64,000 nucleotides of DNA, from assembly GCF_019468565.1 (NCBI RefSeq), contig NZ_CP080521.1, positions 8,556,001 to 8,620,000 on the forward strand. The letters run 5' to 3'. The notes under the pieces are model-generated. The model was not told the DNA's origin. It did no database searches and worked only from the letters and a program-made list of their open reading frames with translations. A program made the translations under genes and the position numbers. This stretch comes from Pseudonocardia sp. DSM 110487 (GTDB lineage Bacteria; Actinomycetota; Actinomycetes; Mycobacteriales; Pseudonocardiaceae). This document shows positions 1 through 7,913 of this stretch, one piece after another (position 1 is the stretch's first letter; each line of letters starts with the position of its first letter).

Positions 1-706
1 CCGCTTCTACGGTTGGCGGGCGTGGTGGCCTCCGGTGGCGCCGCGCATCGTGGGGCCTGACATCTACAAGGCTGGCTGGGCCTTCGGTGGCGCCGCGCAT
101 CGTGCGGGGCCGCTCCACACGGGCAGGCCACGGGTCTGCCCTTCGGGCGCGGCGGCGCCACCGAAGGCGGTCCCACGGGCAATGATCAGGGCGTCGGCGC
201 AAGGGCGGCCACATACGGCCGGCCGTGCGCCGAAGCGATGATCATGGGCACCGGCCTGTCCGCAACCACCACGAAGATCACCAGATGCGTGCCACCGCGG
301 CCGTATGTGGCCGGCCAGGCACCGATCCGATGATCATGTCGCCGATGAGGCCGCCAGGCCCTCAAGATCGGCGACCCCGTGCCCTCACAGCTGCCCGTCC
401 CGCGGCCAGCGCACCGAATCGGCGATCTTGCCCCCGGGCGAGGCCGACAACGGCGGCGACGGCAGGCCTGACCGCCAGCGAGAAGTACCTCAAGGTTGCC
501 AACCGGACACTCAGGTCCTGCTCGGGGTGATCTCCCAAGGTCACGCACCCGTTCTCGGGTCACGCGACCCGTCGACGAGCCGCGCGAGCCGATAAAGGGT
601 GCGCGAGCACAGGCACAGCCGGAACAGACAATGCCAAGGTGACCGAGGATGGGGGTCCGGGGGGCGAAGCCCCTCCGGGTGGGGTCTGGGGGCTGCGCCC
701 CCAGAG
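1..706. other. Gene-free, hairpin-rich stretch at the window edge
   Basis: No open frame here looks like a known protein, and the frames present have no consistent codon bias. The stretch holds several repeats. A 19-bp direct repeat lies at 34-52 and 86-104. A perfect 17-bp inverted repeat lies at 80-96 and 152-168. A 14-bp inverted repeat lies at 207-220 and 299-312. The string GATGATCATG occurs near 237-246 and 329-338. A short GC hairpin lies at 686-704. It lies downstream of the tRNA terminator and may be a decayed intergenic region or the edge of something outside the window. Confidence 0.5.
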
Positions 707-753
707 AAAAAAACGGAGCGAGGAGGCCTGCGTTCTCCGCAGGCACACCTCGC
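707..753 (-). terminator. Intrinsic terminator after the tRNA genes
   Basis: Read on the minus strand, a GC-rich hairpin (718-753, two paired blocks around a GAGAA loop) is followed by TCCG and a run of seven T (A707-713 on the plus strand). It lies 8 nt beyond the 3' end of tRNA-Glu and fits a factor-independent terminator for the tRNA transcript. A U-tract this clear is uncommon in the rest of the window. Confidence 0.75.
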
Positions 754-761
754 CCCTCGCG

Positions 762-834
762 TAGCCCCGACGGGATTTGAACCCGCGCTACCGCCTTGAG
801 AGGGCGGCGTCCTAGGCCGCTAGACGACGGGGCC
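762..834 (-). tRNA. tRNA-Glu (anticodon CUC)
   Basis: The 73-nt minus-strand sequence folds as a cloverleaf. The acceptor stem is GGCCCCG/CGGGGCT with a G1-U72 wobble, the anticodon stem CCGCC/GGCGG carries loop CTCTCAA with anticodon CTC, the T loop is GTTCAAATC, and the discriminator is A. No CCA is encoded. It follows tRNA-Gln by 52 nt and is followed by a strong terminator. GluRS, which charges it, is the next gene upstream in the same direction. Confidence 0.93.
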
Positions 835-886
835 GTGGGAATTGCTCCGGTTTTGAGTTTATCAGACAGCTTCTGGAGCGTTTCCG

Positions 887-958
887 CTGGGGTACCAGGA
901 CTCGAACCTAGACTAACTGAACCAGAATCAGTCGTGCTGCCAATTACACCATACCCCA
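887..958 (-). tRNA. tRNA-Gln (anticodon CUG)
   Basis: The 72-nt minus-strand sequence starts with U1 paired to A72, the weak first pair typical of bacterial tRNA-Gln. The acceptor stem is TGGGGTA/TACCCCA, the anticodon stem ACTGA/TCAGT carries loop TTCTGGT with anticodon CTG, and the discriminator is G. CCA is not encoded. It lies 46 nt downstream of gltX. In actinobacteria this tRNA is normally charged with glutamate by a non-discriminating GluRS and then amidated by GatCAB, whose genes are also in this window (42.2-45.5 kb). Confidence 0.93.
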
Positions 959-1004
959 AGGGCCCGCGTTCACCCGGAGGTGTCTGCGCCCTGCGGCAAC
1001 TACT

Positions 1005-2498
1005 CTAGCCGAGGCTCGCGGCGCGCTCCAAACCGGCCCTCAGTCGGGCGAGGGAGCGCTCGCGGCCCAGCAGTTCCATGGACTCGTAGAGCGGCGGCGA
1101 CACCGTCCGACCGCTCACGGCGACCCGCACGGGCGTGAACGCCTTGCGCGGCTTGAGTCCCAGCCCGTCCACCAGCGCAGCCTTGAGGGCGCCCTCGATC
1201 TGCTCGGTTGACCACTCCGGGAGCGCATCGAGGCCGGTCAGGGCCGCTTCGAGCACCGGGGCGGCGTCGGCGCCGAGGTTCTTCTCCGCCGCGTCGGCCT
1301 CGGGCGAGAAGCCCTCCTCGGGCACGAACAGGAAGCGCAGCATGCGCGCCGCGTCGGACAGCACGACGCTCCGCTCCTGCACCAGTGGTGCCGCGGCGGC
1401 CAGCAGCGCGCGCTGCCCCTCTGTGGGCGTGCCGGTGATCACACCTTCGGCCTCGAGGTACGGCTCGACCCGCCGCGCGAACTCCTCCACGGGCAGCGCC
1501 CGCAGGTGCGCCGCATTGATCGCCTCTGCCTTCTTGAGGTCGAAGCGTGCGGCATTGCTCGATACCCGTGTGATGTCGAACGCATCAACCATCTCGGCCA
1601 TCGTGAACACGTCGCGATCCTCGGCGATCGACCAGCCGAGCAATGCGAGGTAGTTCAGCAGCCCCTCCGGCACGAATCCGCGCTCGCGGTAGTGGAAGAG
1701 GTTCGACTGGGGGTCGCGCTTGGAGAGCTTGCGATTGCCCTCGCCGGTGACAAGCGGCAGGTGGCCGTAGCGGAACGGCCCGTTGCCGATCCCCACCCGC
1801 TGCAGCGCTTCGAGCAGCGCGATCTGGCGCGGCGTGGACGAGAGGAGGTCCTCGCCGCGCAGGACGTCGGTGATGCCCATGAGGGCGTCGTCGAGCGGGT
1901 TGGTGAACGGGTAGAGCGGGGTGCCGTCGCCGCGGGCGAGCACGAAGTCGGGCACCGTGCCCGCCTTGAACGTGATGGGACCCCGCACGTAGTCGTCGAA
2001 CGAGATGTCGCGGTCGGGCATCCGCAGCCGGAACACCGGAGAGCGGCCCTCGGCGCGGAACGCAGCCTTCTGCTCATCGGTGTGGTCGCGGTCGGCGTTG
2101 TCGTAGCCGAGCTTGGGGTCACGGCCCGCGGCCCGGTGCCGCGCCTCGATCTCGTCCGGCGTCGAGTACGACTCGTAGACCTCGCCCGCCTGCACGAGGA
2201 GCCCGAGGGCGTTGCGGTAGGTGTCGCGCCGCTCGCTCTGCCGATACGGACCGTACGAGCCCCCGACCTCTGGCCCCTCGTCCCAGTCGAGGCCGAGCCA
2301 GCGCAGCGCGTCGAGCAGCGCTTCGTACGACTCGACGGAGTCGCGGCGGGCGTCGGTGTCCTCGATGCGGAACACGAAGGTGCCGCCGTGGTGGCGGGCG
2401 TGCGCCCAGTTGAACAGGGCGGTGCGGATCAGTCCGACGTGCGGGGTGCCCGTCGGCGACGGGCAGAAGCGCACCCGGACGTCGTTGCCTGCAGTCAT
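1005..2498 (-). CDS. gltX: Glutamyl-tRNA synthetase (probably non-discriminating)
   Basis: This 497-residue class I synthetase attaches glutamate to tRNA-Glu and probably also to tRNA-Gln. The N-terminus has FCPSPTGTPHVG, where HVG (residues 20-22) is the actinobacterial form of the HIGH signature. KLSKRDP near the middle is the KMSKS signature. Length matches the family (about 490). The frame stays open upstream to 3446, but that part runs antisense to a real gene, so the start is the ATG at 2498, just before the conserved VRVRFCPSPTG. Two cognate-type tRNA genes follow downstream. The divergent FAD monooxygenase begins only 60 bp away, so both promoters are packed into that gap. Confidence 0.96.
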   Translation of the reverse strand: MTAGNDVRVRFCPSPTGTPHVGLIRTALFNWAHARHHGGTFVFRIEDTDARRDSVESYEALLDALRWLGLDWDEGPEVGGSYGPYRQSERRDTYRNALGLLVQAGEVYESYSTPDEIEARHRAAGRDPKLGYDNADRDHTDEQKAAFRAEGRSPVFRLRMPDRDISFDDYVRGPITFKAGTVPDFVLARGDGTPLYPFTNPLDDALMGITDVLRGEDLLSSTPRQIALLEALQRVGIGNGPFRYGHLPLVTGEGNRKLSKRDPQSNLFHYRERGFVPEGLLNYLALLGWSIAEDRDVFTMAEMVDAFDITRVSSNAARFDLKKAEAINAAHLRALPVEEFARRVEPYLEAEGVITGTPTEGQRALLAAAAPLVQERSVVLSDAARMLRFLFVPEEGFSPEADAAEKNLGADAAPVLEAALTGLDALPEWSTEQIEGALKAALVDGLGLKPRKAFTPVRVAVSGRTVSPPLYESMELLGRERSLARLRAGLERAASLG

Positions 2499-2551
2499 GA
2501 TGCGGGTAAGCCTATCGAGGGCCGGCCGGTCACTTCTGAGCGGAGTAGAAT

Positions 2552-2565
2552 TCAACAAATGTTGA
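2552..2565. promoter_or_regulatory. Palindrome TCAACA-AA-TGTTGA over a start codon
   Basis: Two perfect 6-bp inverted arms (2552-2557 and 2560-2565) are separated by AA. The palindrome is AT-rich in a GC-rich genome and covers the ATG (2559) of the monooxygenase in the short divergent gap with gltX. That is the layout of a repressor operator, for example of the MarR or TetR class. No regulator gene is adjacent, so the binding protein is unknown. Confidence 0.4.
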
Positions 2566-3866
2566 GCAACGAGCGCACGACCTGCCTCGTCGTCGGCGGA
2601 GGACCAGCGGGCCTGATCCTCGGCCTGCTCATGGCGCGCGCCGGCGTCGAGGTCACCGTTCTCGAGAAGCACGGCGACTTCCTGCGCGACTTCCGCGGCG
2701 ACACCGTGCACGCCTCCACCCTCACCCTGCTCGACGAGCTCGGCCTCGGCGAGCGCTTCGCCGCCCTCCCCCAGCGGCGGATCGAGCGGGCGCAGGTGCA
2801 GTTCGACGCCGGTGTCGCACAGATCGCCGACCTGTCCCGCCTGCCCGGTGCCCACCAGCACATCGCGATGGTGCCGCAGTGGGATTTCCTCGACCTCGTG
2901 GCCGATGCGGCCGAGGAGGAGCCCACCTTCACCCTGCGCCGCAACGCGGAAGCGATCGGCCTCCTCCACGAGGGTCGGCGCGTGGCCGGTGTCCGCTACC
3001 GCGACCGGACCGACGGCTCCGAGCACGAGCTGCGTGCAAGCCTCACGGTCGCGTGCGACGGGCGGGGCTCCGTGGTGCGCGCTGCCGCCGGTCTCGTCCC
3101 CCGCTCGTTCGGGGTGCCGATCGACGTCTGGTGGTTCCGGCTGCCGCGACGGGAGACGGACCCGGCGGGCGGGGTCGGCCGGATCAGCGCAGGCCAGTTC
3201 GCCGTCATGATCGACCGGGGCGACTACTGGCAGTGCGCCTTCCTCATCAGCAAGGGCAGCGACGCCGCGATGCGCGCGGCAGGGCTGGAGCGGTTCCGCG
3301 AGCGGATCGCCGGCCTCCTGCCATGGATGGCGGATCGGCTCGATGCGCTGACGTCCCTCCACGACGTGAAGCTGCTGGACGTGAAGCTGGAACGGCTGCG
3401 CACCTGGCACCGCGAAGGGCTGCTGCTGATCGGCGACGCGGCGCACGCGATGTCCCCTGTTGGCGGTGTGGGCATCAACCTCGCGGTCGCCGACGCGGTG
3501 GCCACAGCGAGGCTGCTCGCGCCCGCGCTGCGCTCCGGTGGGATCGTGCCGCGCTCACTGCTGCGCAAGGTCCAGCGACGGCGCTGGTGGCCCGCCGCGC
3601 TGATCCAGGGCGGACAGCGCATCGCCCACCGGGCCGTGTTCAGGGGCCGCGGCGCCACCGCCGGCACCCCGGTGGCGAACACCGACCCCGTTGGGCTGGC
3701 GGACGGAGTGCCGCTCGCCCCGGCGGAGGCGCTCCCGCCACCCCTGCGTCTGCTCCGGCAGTTCCCGGTGCTGCAGGGCGTGCCGGCCCGGCTCATCGCG
3801 ATCGGCCCGCTGCCCGAACACGCACCGGACTGGGCCCGCCGCACCACCGAGCCCGCCGACCGCTGA
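2559..3866 (+). CDS. FAD-dependent monooxygenase (PHBH-like)
   Basis: This 435-residue protein has the flavoprotein hydroxylase layout. The Rossmann FAD motif VVGGGPAG lies at residues 11-18, ACDGRGSVVR is the middle DG motif, and GDAAHAMSPVGGVGIN is the second FAD motif. Such enzymes use NAD(P)H and O2 to hydroxylate or epoxidise small, often aromatic, substrates; the substrate is not evident here. The start is the ATG at 2559, with GGAG at 2542-2545 as a somewhat distant ribosome site. The longer frame upstream is the antisense shadow of gltX. The C-terminal third is Arg/Pro-rich and less conserved. Confidence 0.85.
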   Translation: MLSNERTTCLVVGGGPAGLILGLLMARAGVEVTVLEKHGDFLRDFRGDTVHASTLTLLDELGLGERFAALPQRRIERAQVQFDAGVAQIADLSRLPGAHQHIAMVPQWDFLDLVADAAEEEPTFTLRRNAEAIGLLHEGRRVAGVRYRDRTDGSEHELRASLTVACDGRGSVVRAAAGLVPRSFGVPIDVWWFRLPRRETDPAGGVGRISAGQFAVMIDRGDYWQCAFLISKGSDAAMRAAGLERFRERIAGLLPWMADRLDALTSLHDVKLLDVKLERLRTWHREGLLLIGDAAHAMSPVGGVGINLAVADAVATARLLAPALRSGGIVPRSLLRKVQRRRWWPAALIQGGQRIAHRAVFRGRGATAGTPVANTDPVGLADGVPLAPAEALPPPLRLLRQFPVLQGVPARLIAIGPLPEHAPDWARRTTEPADR

Positions 3867-3948
3867 CACGGCAGGCCCGGCGGCGCGGCAGCAAAGGCCC
3901 GGAGGCGCCGACCACCAGGTGCAGTCGAGATCGGCGTGGCGCTCACCA

Positions 3949-3980
3949 CCGGCCCGGACGGCTGACGCCATCCGGACCGG
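3949..3980. terminator. Bidirectional hairpin between convergent genes
   Basis: An imperfect GC-rich inverted repeat of about 14 bp per arm (3949-3962 and 3967-3980) with a short loop lies between the 3' ends of the monooxygenase and the convergent membrane-protein gene. There is no U-tract, as is usual for actinobacterial terminators. Confidence 0.5.
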
Positions 3981-4007
3981 TGAAGCACTCGTCGGCGCTT
4001 GTCGCGA

Positions 4008-4733
4008 TCACTCAGGAGTGGTGCGTTGTCCGGTGTCGGCGTCCTCGCGGTTTCGCCAGATCCTCGATCCGGCGATGCCCCCGATCGCAGCGGCAGCGGC
4101 GGCTGCGCCCAACCCGAGGGCGGCCCAGCCGGCCGTGTCGCGGGCGGTATCCAGTGCCTGACCTGGGTCGACGGTCTGCTGTGCTGCCTGCGCGGCATCC
4201 GGTGCCTGTGAGGCGACGCTGGCCAGCGGCCCCAGCAGAGCCGTGCCACCGATCAGGGTGAGGGCGAGAATGCCGAGCACACTCAGCGTCCACACCAGGA
4301 CACCGTGGAGCATCCCGTCACCTGCCGTGCGCCACATCGTGCTGGCTGCAGCCGTGAGTCCGCCGACGAAGAAGGCGATCAGCGCCAGGACGCCGGTCAC
4401 GATCCCCGCGGCGACACCGGACCCGTCGCGACCGTCGAGGCCCAGGTCGAGCCAGCCCAGCGCGAAGAACAGCAGTTGCAGCACGATGAACACGGTCAGC
4501 ACGACCGACGCGCCGGCCCAGATCGGACCCCACCGCACACGGTCGCGGCGGTCGACGGCGCGGTCGGTGGCGACCCCTCGGTCGGTGTGTGGCTCGACGG
4601 CTGAAGCGGTCGACGTCGCCCGGGTCTCCGTGAGGGGCGGTGAGATGTAGGGATCAGCCACGCTCGGGAAGTCGTCGCTGTCGGCGGGCATCGAGCCTCC
4701 GGCGCGGTAGGCGCCCTCGCCACGAGTAGACAT
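4008..4733 (-). CDS. Four-helix membrane protein with disordered N-terminus, function unknown
   Basis: The protein has 241 residues. The first ~75 are polar and low-complexity, ending in a charged DRRDRVRWG stretch. About four hydrophobic helices follow (roughly residues 78-100, 110-135, 145-170 and 200-220), and the tail is charged. It looks like actinobacterial inner-membrane proteins found near stress genes, but no enzymatic motif is visible. The ATG at 4733 is used. The next gene on the same strand starts upstream and ends 101 nt before this one, so co-transcription is possible. Confidence 0.65.
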   Translation of the reverse strand: MSTRGEGAYRAGGSMPADSDDFPSVADPYISPPLTETRATSTASAVEPHTDRGVATDRAVDRRDRVRWGPIWAGASVVLTVFIVLQLLFFALGWLDLGLDGRDGSGVAAGIVTGVLALIAFFVGGLTAAASTMWRTAGDGMLHGVLVWTLSVLGILALTLIGGTALLGPLASVASQAPDAAQAAQQTVDPGQALDTARDTAGWAALGLGAAAAAAAIGGIAGSRIWRNREDADTGQRTTPE

Positions 4734-4834
4734 GCTCTGGTCCTTCTGTTCGGCAGTTCGGTGTGTGGAGGTTCGGCGGAACGAGTGGATGTGGGGCGCA
4801 CATCTCGTCATGCCGAGCGCTGACGGCGGGATCG

Positions 4835-5401
4835 TCATACGGCGGAGAGCCATCGCATGGGCTTGGCCAGGATCCCGGGTAGCTGCTGGCCGGGCCGCTG
4901 CTGCTCCCCCTCCACGGAGTTGAGCACGGCGATCCCGCCGGTGAGAGCGGGGACGAGCCATTGCGCGACCTTGAGCTGCTGCTGCACCTTCGCCACACCG
5001 GCGGGGGTGTCCTGCACGGCGTCGGTGCCGCCCTCGACCGGAGCGCCGTCGGCCTCCTCGAGCATCCTGCCCAACACACGGCTGTAGGCCGTCAGGCCGA
5101 GCGCTGCGATGGTCAATGCCGTTTTCGCAGCGGTGGAGGCGCCGACGCCACGCTGGGTGGCGACGCGGCCCTTGTTCGCGAACAGCAGCCCCGCGCCGCC
5201 GACCAGATGGGCGGCGATCGCAGCCAGGTTGACCGGAGTCCACCTTGCCCACCCGGCGTTGGCGACGTGCAACCGCTGCTTCGGGTCGGAGACGTCGGCG
5301 GCGGCACCGTTGACGGCGACTGCGCCGGCGAGCGTGCCGCCGAACCATGCGGCGAGTCCGAGGTCGTGCATGCTGCGGACGACCGTGTTGCGCTGTGACA
5401 T
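4835..5401 (-). CDS. Small hydrophobic protein, function unknown
   Basis: The 188-residue product has three to four weakly hydrophobic segments (WFGGTLAGAVAVNGAA, VNLAAIAAHLVGGAGLLFA, ALTIAALGLTAYS and WLVPALTGGIAVLN) separated by polar linkers. It resembles hypothetical actinobacterial membrane proteins of similar length, but I recognise no named family. The ATG at 5401 begins MSQRNTVVR; the frame continues upstream without coding character. The 283-bp gap upstream, before the STAS gene, holds no other gene and should contain the promoter. Confidence 0.6.
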   Translation of the reverse strand: MSQRNTVVRSMHDLGLAAWFGGTLAGAVAVNGAAADVSDPKQRLHVANAGWARWTPVNLAAIAAHLVGGAGLLFANKGRVATQRGVGASTAAKTALTIAALGLTAYSRVLGRMLEEADGAPVEGGTDAVQDTPAGVAKVQQQLKVAQWLVPALTGGIAVLNSVEGEQQRPGQQLPGILAKPMRWLSAV

Positions 5402-5684
5402 ACCTCTATCCCTTCGGTGGTCGTTCGGGCTGCTGGTGCCCGTTCCAGGTCGTGGTGGGGGCACCCCTCTCAGCTCCCGCCACGTCCCGGCATCTCGTTT
5501 CTCCGGATTCCGAGCCTTCGTAGCGCTACGGCGGTTTGGTCGACAGCCCTGAACCAGGGCTGGAGATGCTGGAGATGCGACTCCGGGCGGGGCGCGCCCG
5601 ACCCTCTCTTCCAGAGCGACCGGTCTCTCGCCGCCCTTCCTCTGAATACCCACCGAGGTGGAACTCAACCCCATGGCAGCGAAT

Positions 5685-6071
5685 TCAGGTCGGCGATTTT
5701 TCCGACGGTGTCGCCATGCTCGGACGACAGTCGAGAATGGAGTCGAGGCCGCAGATCGTGATCGGCCTCCGCACCGGACGGTGATCCGTGCCGGTGAGAA
5801 CGAGGTGGCCGCCGGCGAGCCTCAACCGAGCATCCAGATGCAGCAGCGCGGTGATTCCCGCAGCCGCCAGGAAGCTCACCTCGCTCATGTCGAGGATGAT
5901 CGTGGTTGCGTCGTCGAGCGCATCAGCGAGGCCGGCCACCTGGCCGGCGTTCGAGCTATCGATCTCGCCCTCGAGCTGCACCGTGACAGTATCGGCCGCC
6001 ACCCGACGATGTCGGGCCCACATGATCGGCAGCTGATTTGCGGCCCGCTCCCGCGTTTGATCATATTTCAT
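5685..6071 (-). CDS. STAS-domain protein (anti-sigma factor antagonist-like)
   Basis: The 128-residue protein has one STAS domain: VTVQLEGEIDSSNAGQV, the strand TIILDMSEVSFL, then AAAGITALLHLDARL. Family members bind anti-sigma kinases and are switched by phosphorylation of a Ser/Thr in a DSSG-type loop. Here that loop reads LAAAG, so no phosphorylatable residue is present. It may act as a constitutive binder or as a structural or sensor STAS domain. The ATG at 6071 overlaps by 4 nt (ATGA) the stop of an upstream STAS-like fragment, so translation of the two was once coupled. Confidence 0.75.
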   Translation of the reverse strand: MKYDQTRERAANQLPIMWARHRRVAADTVTVQLEGEIDSSNAGQVAGLADALDDATTIILDMSEVSFLAAAGITALLHLDARLRLAGGHLVLTGTDHRPVRRPITICGLDSILDCRPSMATPSEKSPT

Positions 6072-6271
6072 CGGACACTCCGTGCGTCTGTCGGGTCGCT
6101 TGCGGGCAGGGTTGACAGAAATCGATCAATCGTGGCTTTTCGCGAAATCGTCGTCTTTTCATCCCAGCGGCCGATGCGGCGAATGACGGTATCAAGTTCG
6201 AGGAGGCCGAGAATCCTCTCGACGTCCCTCACGGGCGCGAACGCGCTGCGGGCTCTGCGCGCCGCGCACAA
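6068..6271 (-). pseudogene. Remnant of a second STAS-domain gene (C-terminal part)
   Basis: The minus-strand frame has only a TTG near its 5' end and an in-frame stop 9 nt further upstream. It encodes VRDVERILGLLELDTVI, which matches the last helix of STAS domains (pattern VRRVLELTGLDxVF), then a polar tail. The N-terminal two thirds of a STAS domain are missing, and only about 65 bp separate it from the next gene upstream. Its stop overlaps the ATG of the intact STAS gene. It is best read as the truncated 5' partner of a former tandem STAS pair. A small real protein cannot be excluded. Confidence 0.45.
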
Positions 6272-6337
6272 AAGGCCTCACGGTCCTGGAACGGCCCTGA
6301 GATTGCGTTTTCGCCTCCGCAGGAAATGGCGCCTGCT

Positions 6338-6916
6338 TCAGCCGGTTCGTGCTCCGCCGGCGGTGACCAGGCGCAGCAGCAGGTCGGCGTGCAGCGCGGG
6401 CAGGTTCAGGGCGTGCGTGAGGCGGGGGATGGCGTCGGCACCGATGCGGCGGCGGAGCTCGGAGATGTCGGCGTGGTCGTCGGCCGACACGCGCAGGTAC
6501 AGGTGAGCGTGCTGGTGCGGGCCCGTCAGGCTGGCGGTCGCCGATCGCACGCCGGGATAGTCCTCGATCTCGTCGGCGAGCGGGCGCACGGCAGCGTCAC
6601 TGCCGATGTGGGTGGTGCCGGTGGTGATTTCGGATGAGAGCTGCCAGTTGCTGCCGGCGGGCCGCCGGGCCGTCTGGGCGATCAGCCAGCGTAGCGCCAG
6701 CAGCCCGATGACGACGGCGACCGCGGCGAAGGCCGACGGTCCCCACCCCGGGAGGACCAGCCCGGGCGGCAACAGCGGCGCATCGGCCGGAACCGGCAGC
6801 AGATCGCCGAGGAAGCCGGCGCCGACCAGCAGGACGACCCCGCCCACAGCGAGGCAGAGCAGGCCCAGCAGAGCCAGAACGGTGCGGTTGAGCCGGGCAG
6901 GACGGTTCGGGTTCAT
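6338..6916 (-). CDS. AmaP-like alkaline-shock membrane anchor protein
   Basis: This 192-residue protein has two N-terminal transmembrane helices (about residues 12-36 and 58-80) and then a cytoplasmic alpha/beta domain. That matches the layout of AmaP, the membrane anchor of Asp23-type proteins. It is the last gene of the sigma/Asp23 operon. The start is ATG 6916, giving a TGATG overlap with the preceding gene; a GTG three nt upstream (6919) is the alternative. Role inferred from family and context: holding Asp23 proteins at the membrane during envelope stress. Confidence 0.75.
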   Translation of the reverse strand: MNPNRPARLNRTVLALLGLLCLAVGGVVLLVGAGFLGDLLPVPADAPLLPPGLVLPGWGPSAFAAVAVVIGLLALRWLIAQTARRPAGSNWQLSSEITTGTTHIGSDAAVRPLADEIEDYPGVRSATASLTGPHQHAHLYLRVSADDHADISELRRRIGADAIPRLTHALNLPALHADLLLRLVTAGGARTG

Positions 6917-7449
6917 CACGCGCTCCGATCCGAGGTGACGGTCACCCGAAGTCGCGCAGGTCGGGCGAGGTTGATGTCATCGAGGCGTTCAATGACGAGC
7001 GCGCGGACCAGGTCGGGCAGCCCGGAGCGGTCCCGGAGCGGGGTGCGGGCGTTCACCGTGACGGTTCGCGCACCGACCCTGACTCGCGCACCGGTGATGC
7101 CGTCCGCGCGCCGTGCGTGACTCGTCAGGTCACGGGCCAAGCTCCGACGAGAGATCCCCGCAGCGGTGTGGTCGTCGCCCGGGGCCAGGGCCAGCACCTG
7201 CGGACGTCCGGGAAGCAGGCCACACGCCAGCAACGCGAGCCCGACCGAGGAAAGGATCCCGCCCGCCGCGAGGACGCGAGCGTCGTTCCAGGTCGTGGTG
7301 CGCCCCAGCTCCCCGAGGGTGCCGAACGCGACCAACGGCGGGCCACCGGTGATCAACTGGGCGCAGGAGATCACCACGACCACGGCGGCGACGAACAGCA
7401 TCAGGCCGACGATCGTCGCGGGCAGAGTGCGGCGCGGGCGGCGGATCAT
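6916..7449 (-). CDS. DUF6286-like membrane protein of the Asp23 operon
   Basis: The product has 177 residues. A basic N-terminus (MIRRPRRTLP) precedes a transmembrane helix (about residues 10-32), and a second helix lies at about 62-80. A soluble domain with alternating strands (GARVRVGARTVTVNA) ends in RLRVTVTSD. This two-helix plus alpha/beta plan occurs in Asp23/AmaP operons of actinobacteria. The ATG at 7449 overlaps the upstream Asp23 gene by 4 nt (ATGA), and its stop overlaps the AmaP-like start, indicating tight translational coupling. Confidence 0.7.
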   Translation of the reverse strand: MIRRPRRTLPATIVGLMLFVAAVVVVISCAQLITGGPPLVAFGTLGELGRTTTWNDARVLAAGGILSSVGLALLACGLLPGRPQVLALAPGDDHTAAGISRRSLARDLTSHARRADGITGARVRVGARTVTVNARTPLRDRSGLPDLVRALVIERLDDINLARPARLRVTVTSDRSA

Positions 7450-7913
7450 CGCACCACCCGCCGAGGGCCGGCGGGGCGGTGCAGGGCGACGACGACGACG
7501 TCGACCATGCCAACGCGCTTTCCGGTCAGTTCCCACACCCGCTCGACCAGCCTCCGGCGGACCCGGCCGGTCACTTCGTGCACCGGGTCGGGGTAGGTCA
7601 CCGACAGCCGGATCCGCAGCGACACCATCTCGCCGGCCACGGTCACCTCCACCCGCGGGGCCTGCTCGGCGTCCTCACCCGTCACCGCCACACCCAGCAC
7701 ACGCCGGGCCGCGCCCCCTACGCCGGGTTCCTCGCCGGCGATCCGGGCAGCGACGGACTCGATGACCCGATGGCCGACCGTGGTCCGACCACGTTCGGCG
7801 GCCGGGGCCGGCCGATGATCAGGAACGGTGGGGGCGACAACCACGCCGCCCGGATGGACGCTGGTGCGCCCGGCCGGATCGGCCGAGGTGACGCCCGGAC
7901 CGGCCGCCCTCAT
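7446..7913 (-). CDS. Asp23/Gls24 family envelope-stress protein
   Basis: This 155-residue protein has a Pro-rich N-terminal ~40 residues, then a compact Asp23 domain: GHRVIESVAARIAGEEPGVGG, PRVEVTVAGEMVSLRIRL and VTGRVRRRLVERVWELTG. The family forms a cytoplasmic layer at the membrane during envelope stress. The ATG at 7911-7913 overlaps the stop of the small membrane protein upstream (ATGA). It is one of three Asp23 domains in this operon and the most divergent one. Confidence 0.78.
   Translation of the reverse strand: MRAAGPGVTSADPAGRTSVHPGGVVVAPTVPDHRPAPAAERGRTTVGHRVIESVAARIAGEEPGVGGAARRVLGVAVTGEDAEQAPRVEVTVAGEMVSLRIRLSVTYPDPVHEVTGRVRRRLVERVWELTGKRVGMVDVVVVALHRPAGPRRVVR

Noticed and set aside
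686..704. Plus-strand hairpin followed by A7 as a terminator
   Set aside because: The A-run is on the wrong side for a plus-strand terminator; it belongs to the minus-strand terminator 707-753.
186..959. Minus-strand open frame of 257 codons across the tRNA genes
   Set aside because: It reads straight through both tRNA genes and the terminator, has no known motif and no codon bias.
2499..3446. N-terminal extension of gltX
   Set aside because: Antisense to the monooxygenase gene; the family N-terminus VRVRFCPSPTG begins right after ATG 2498.
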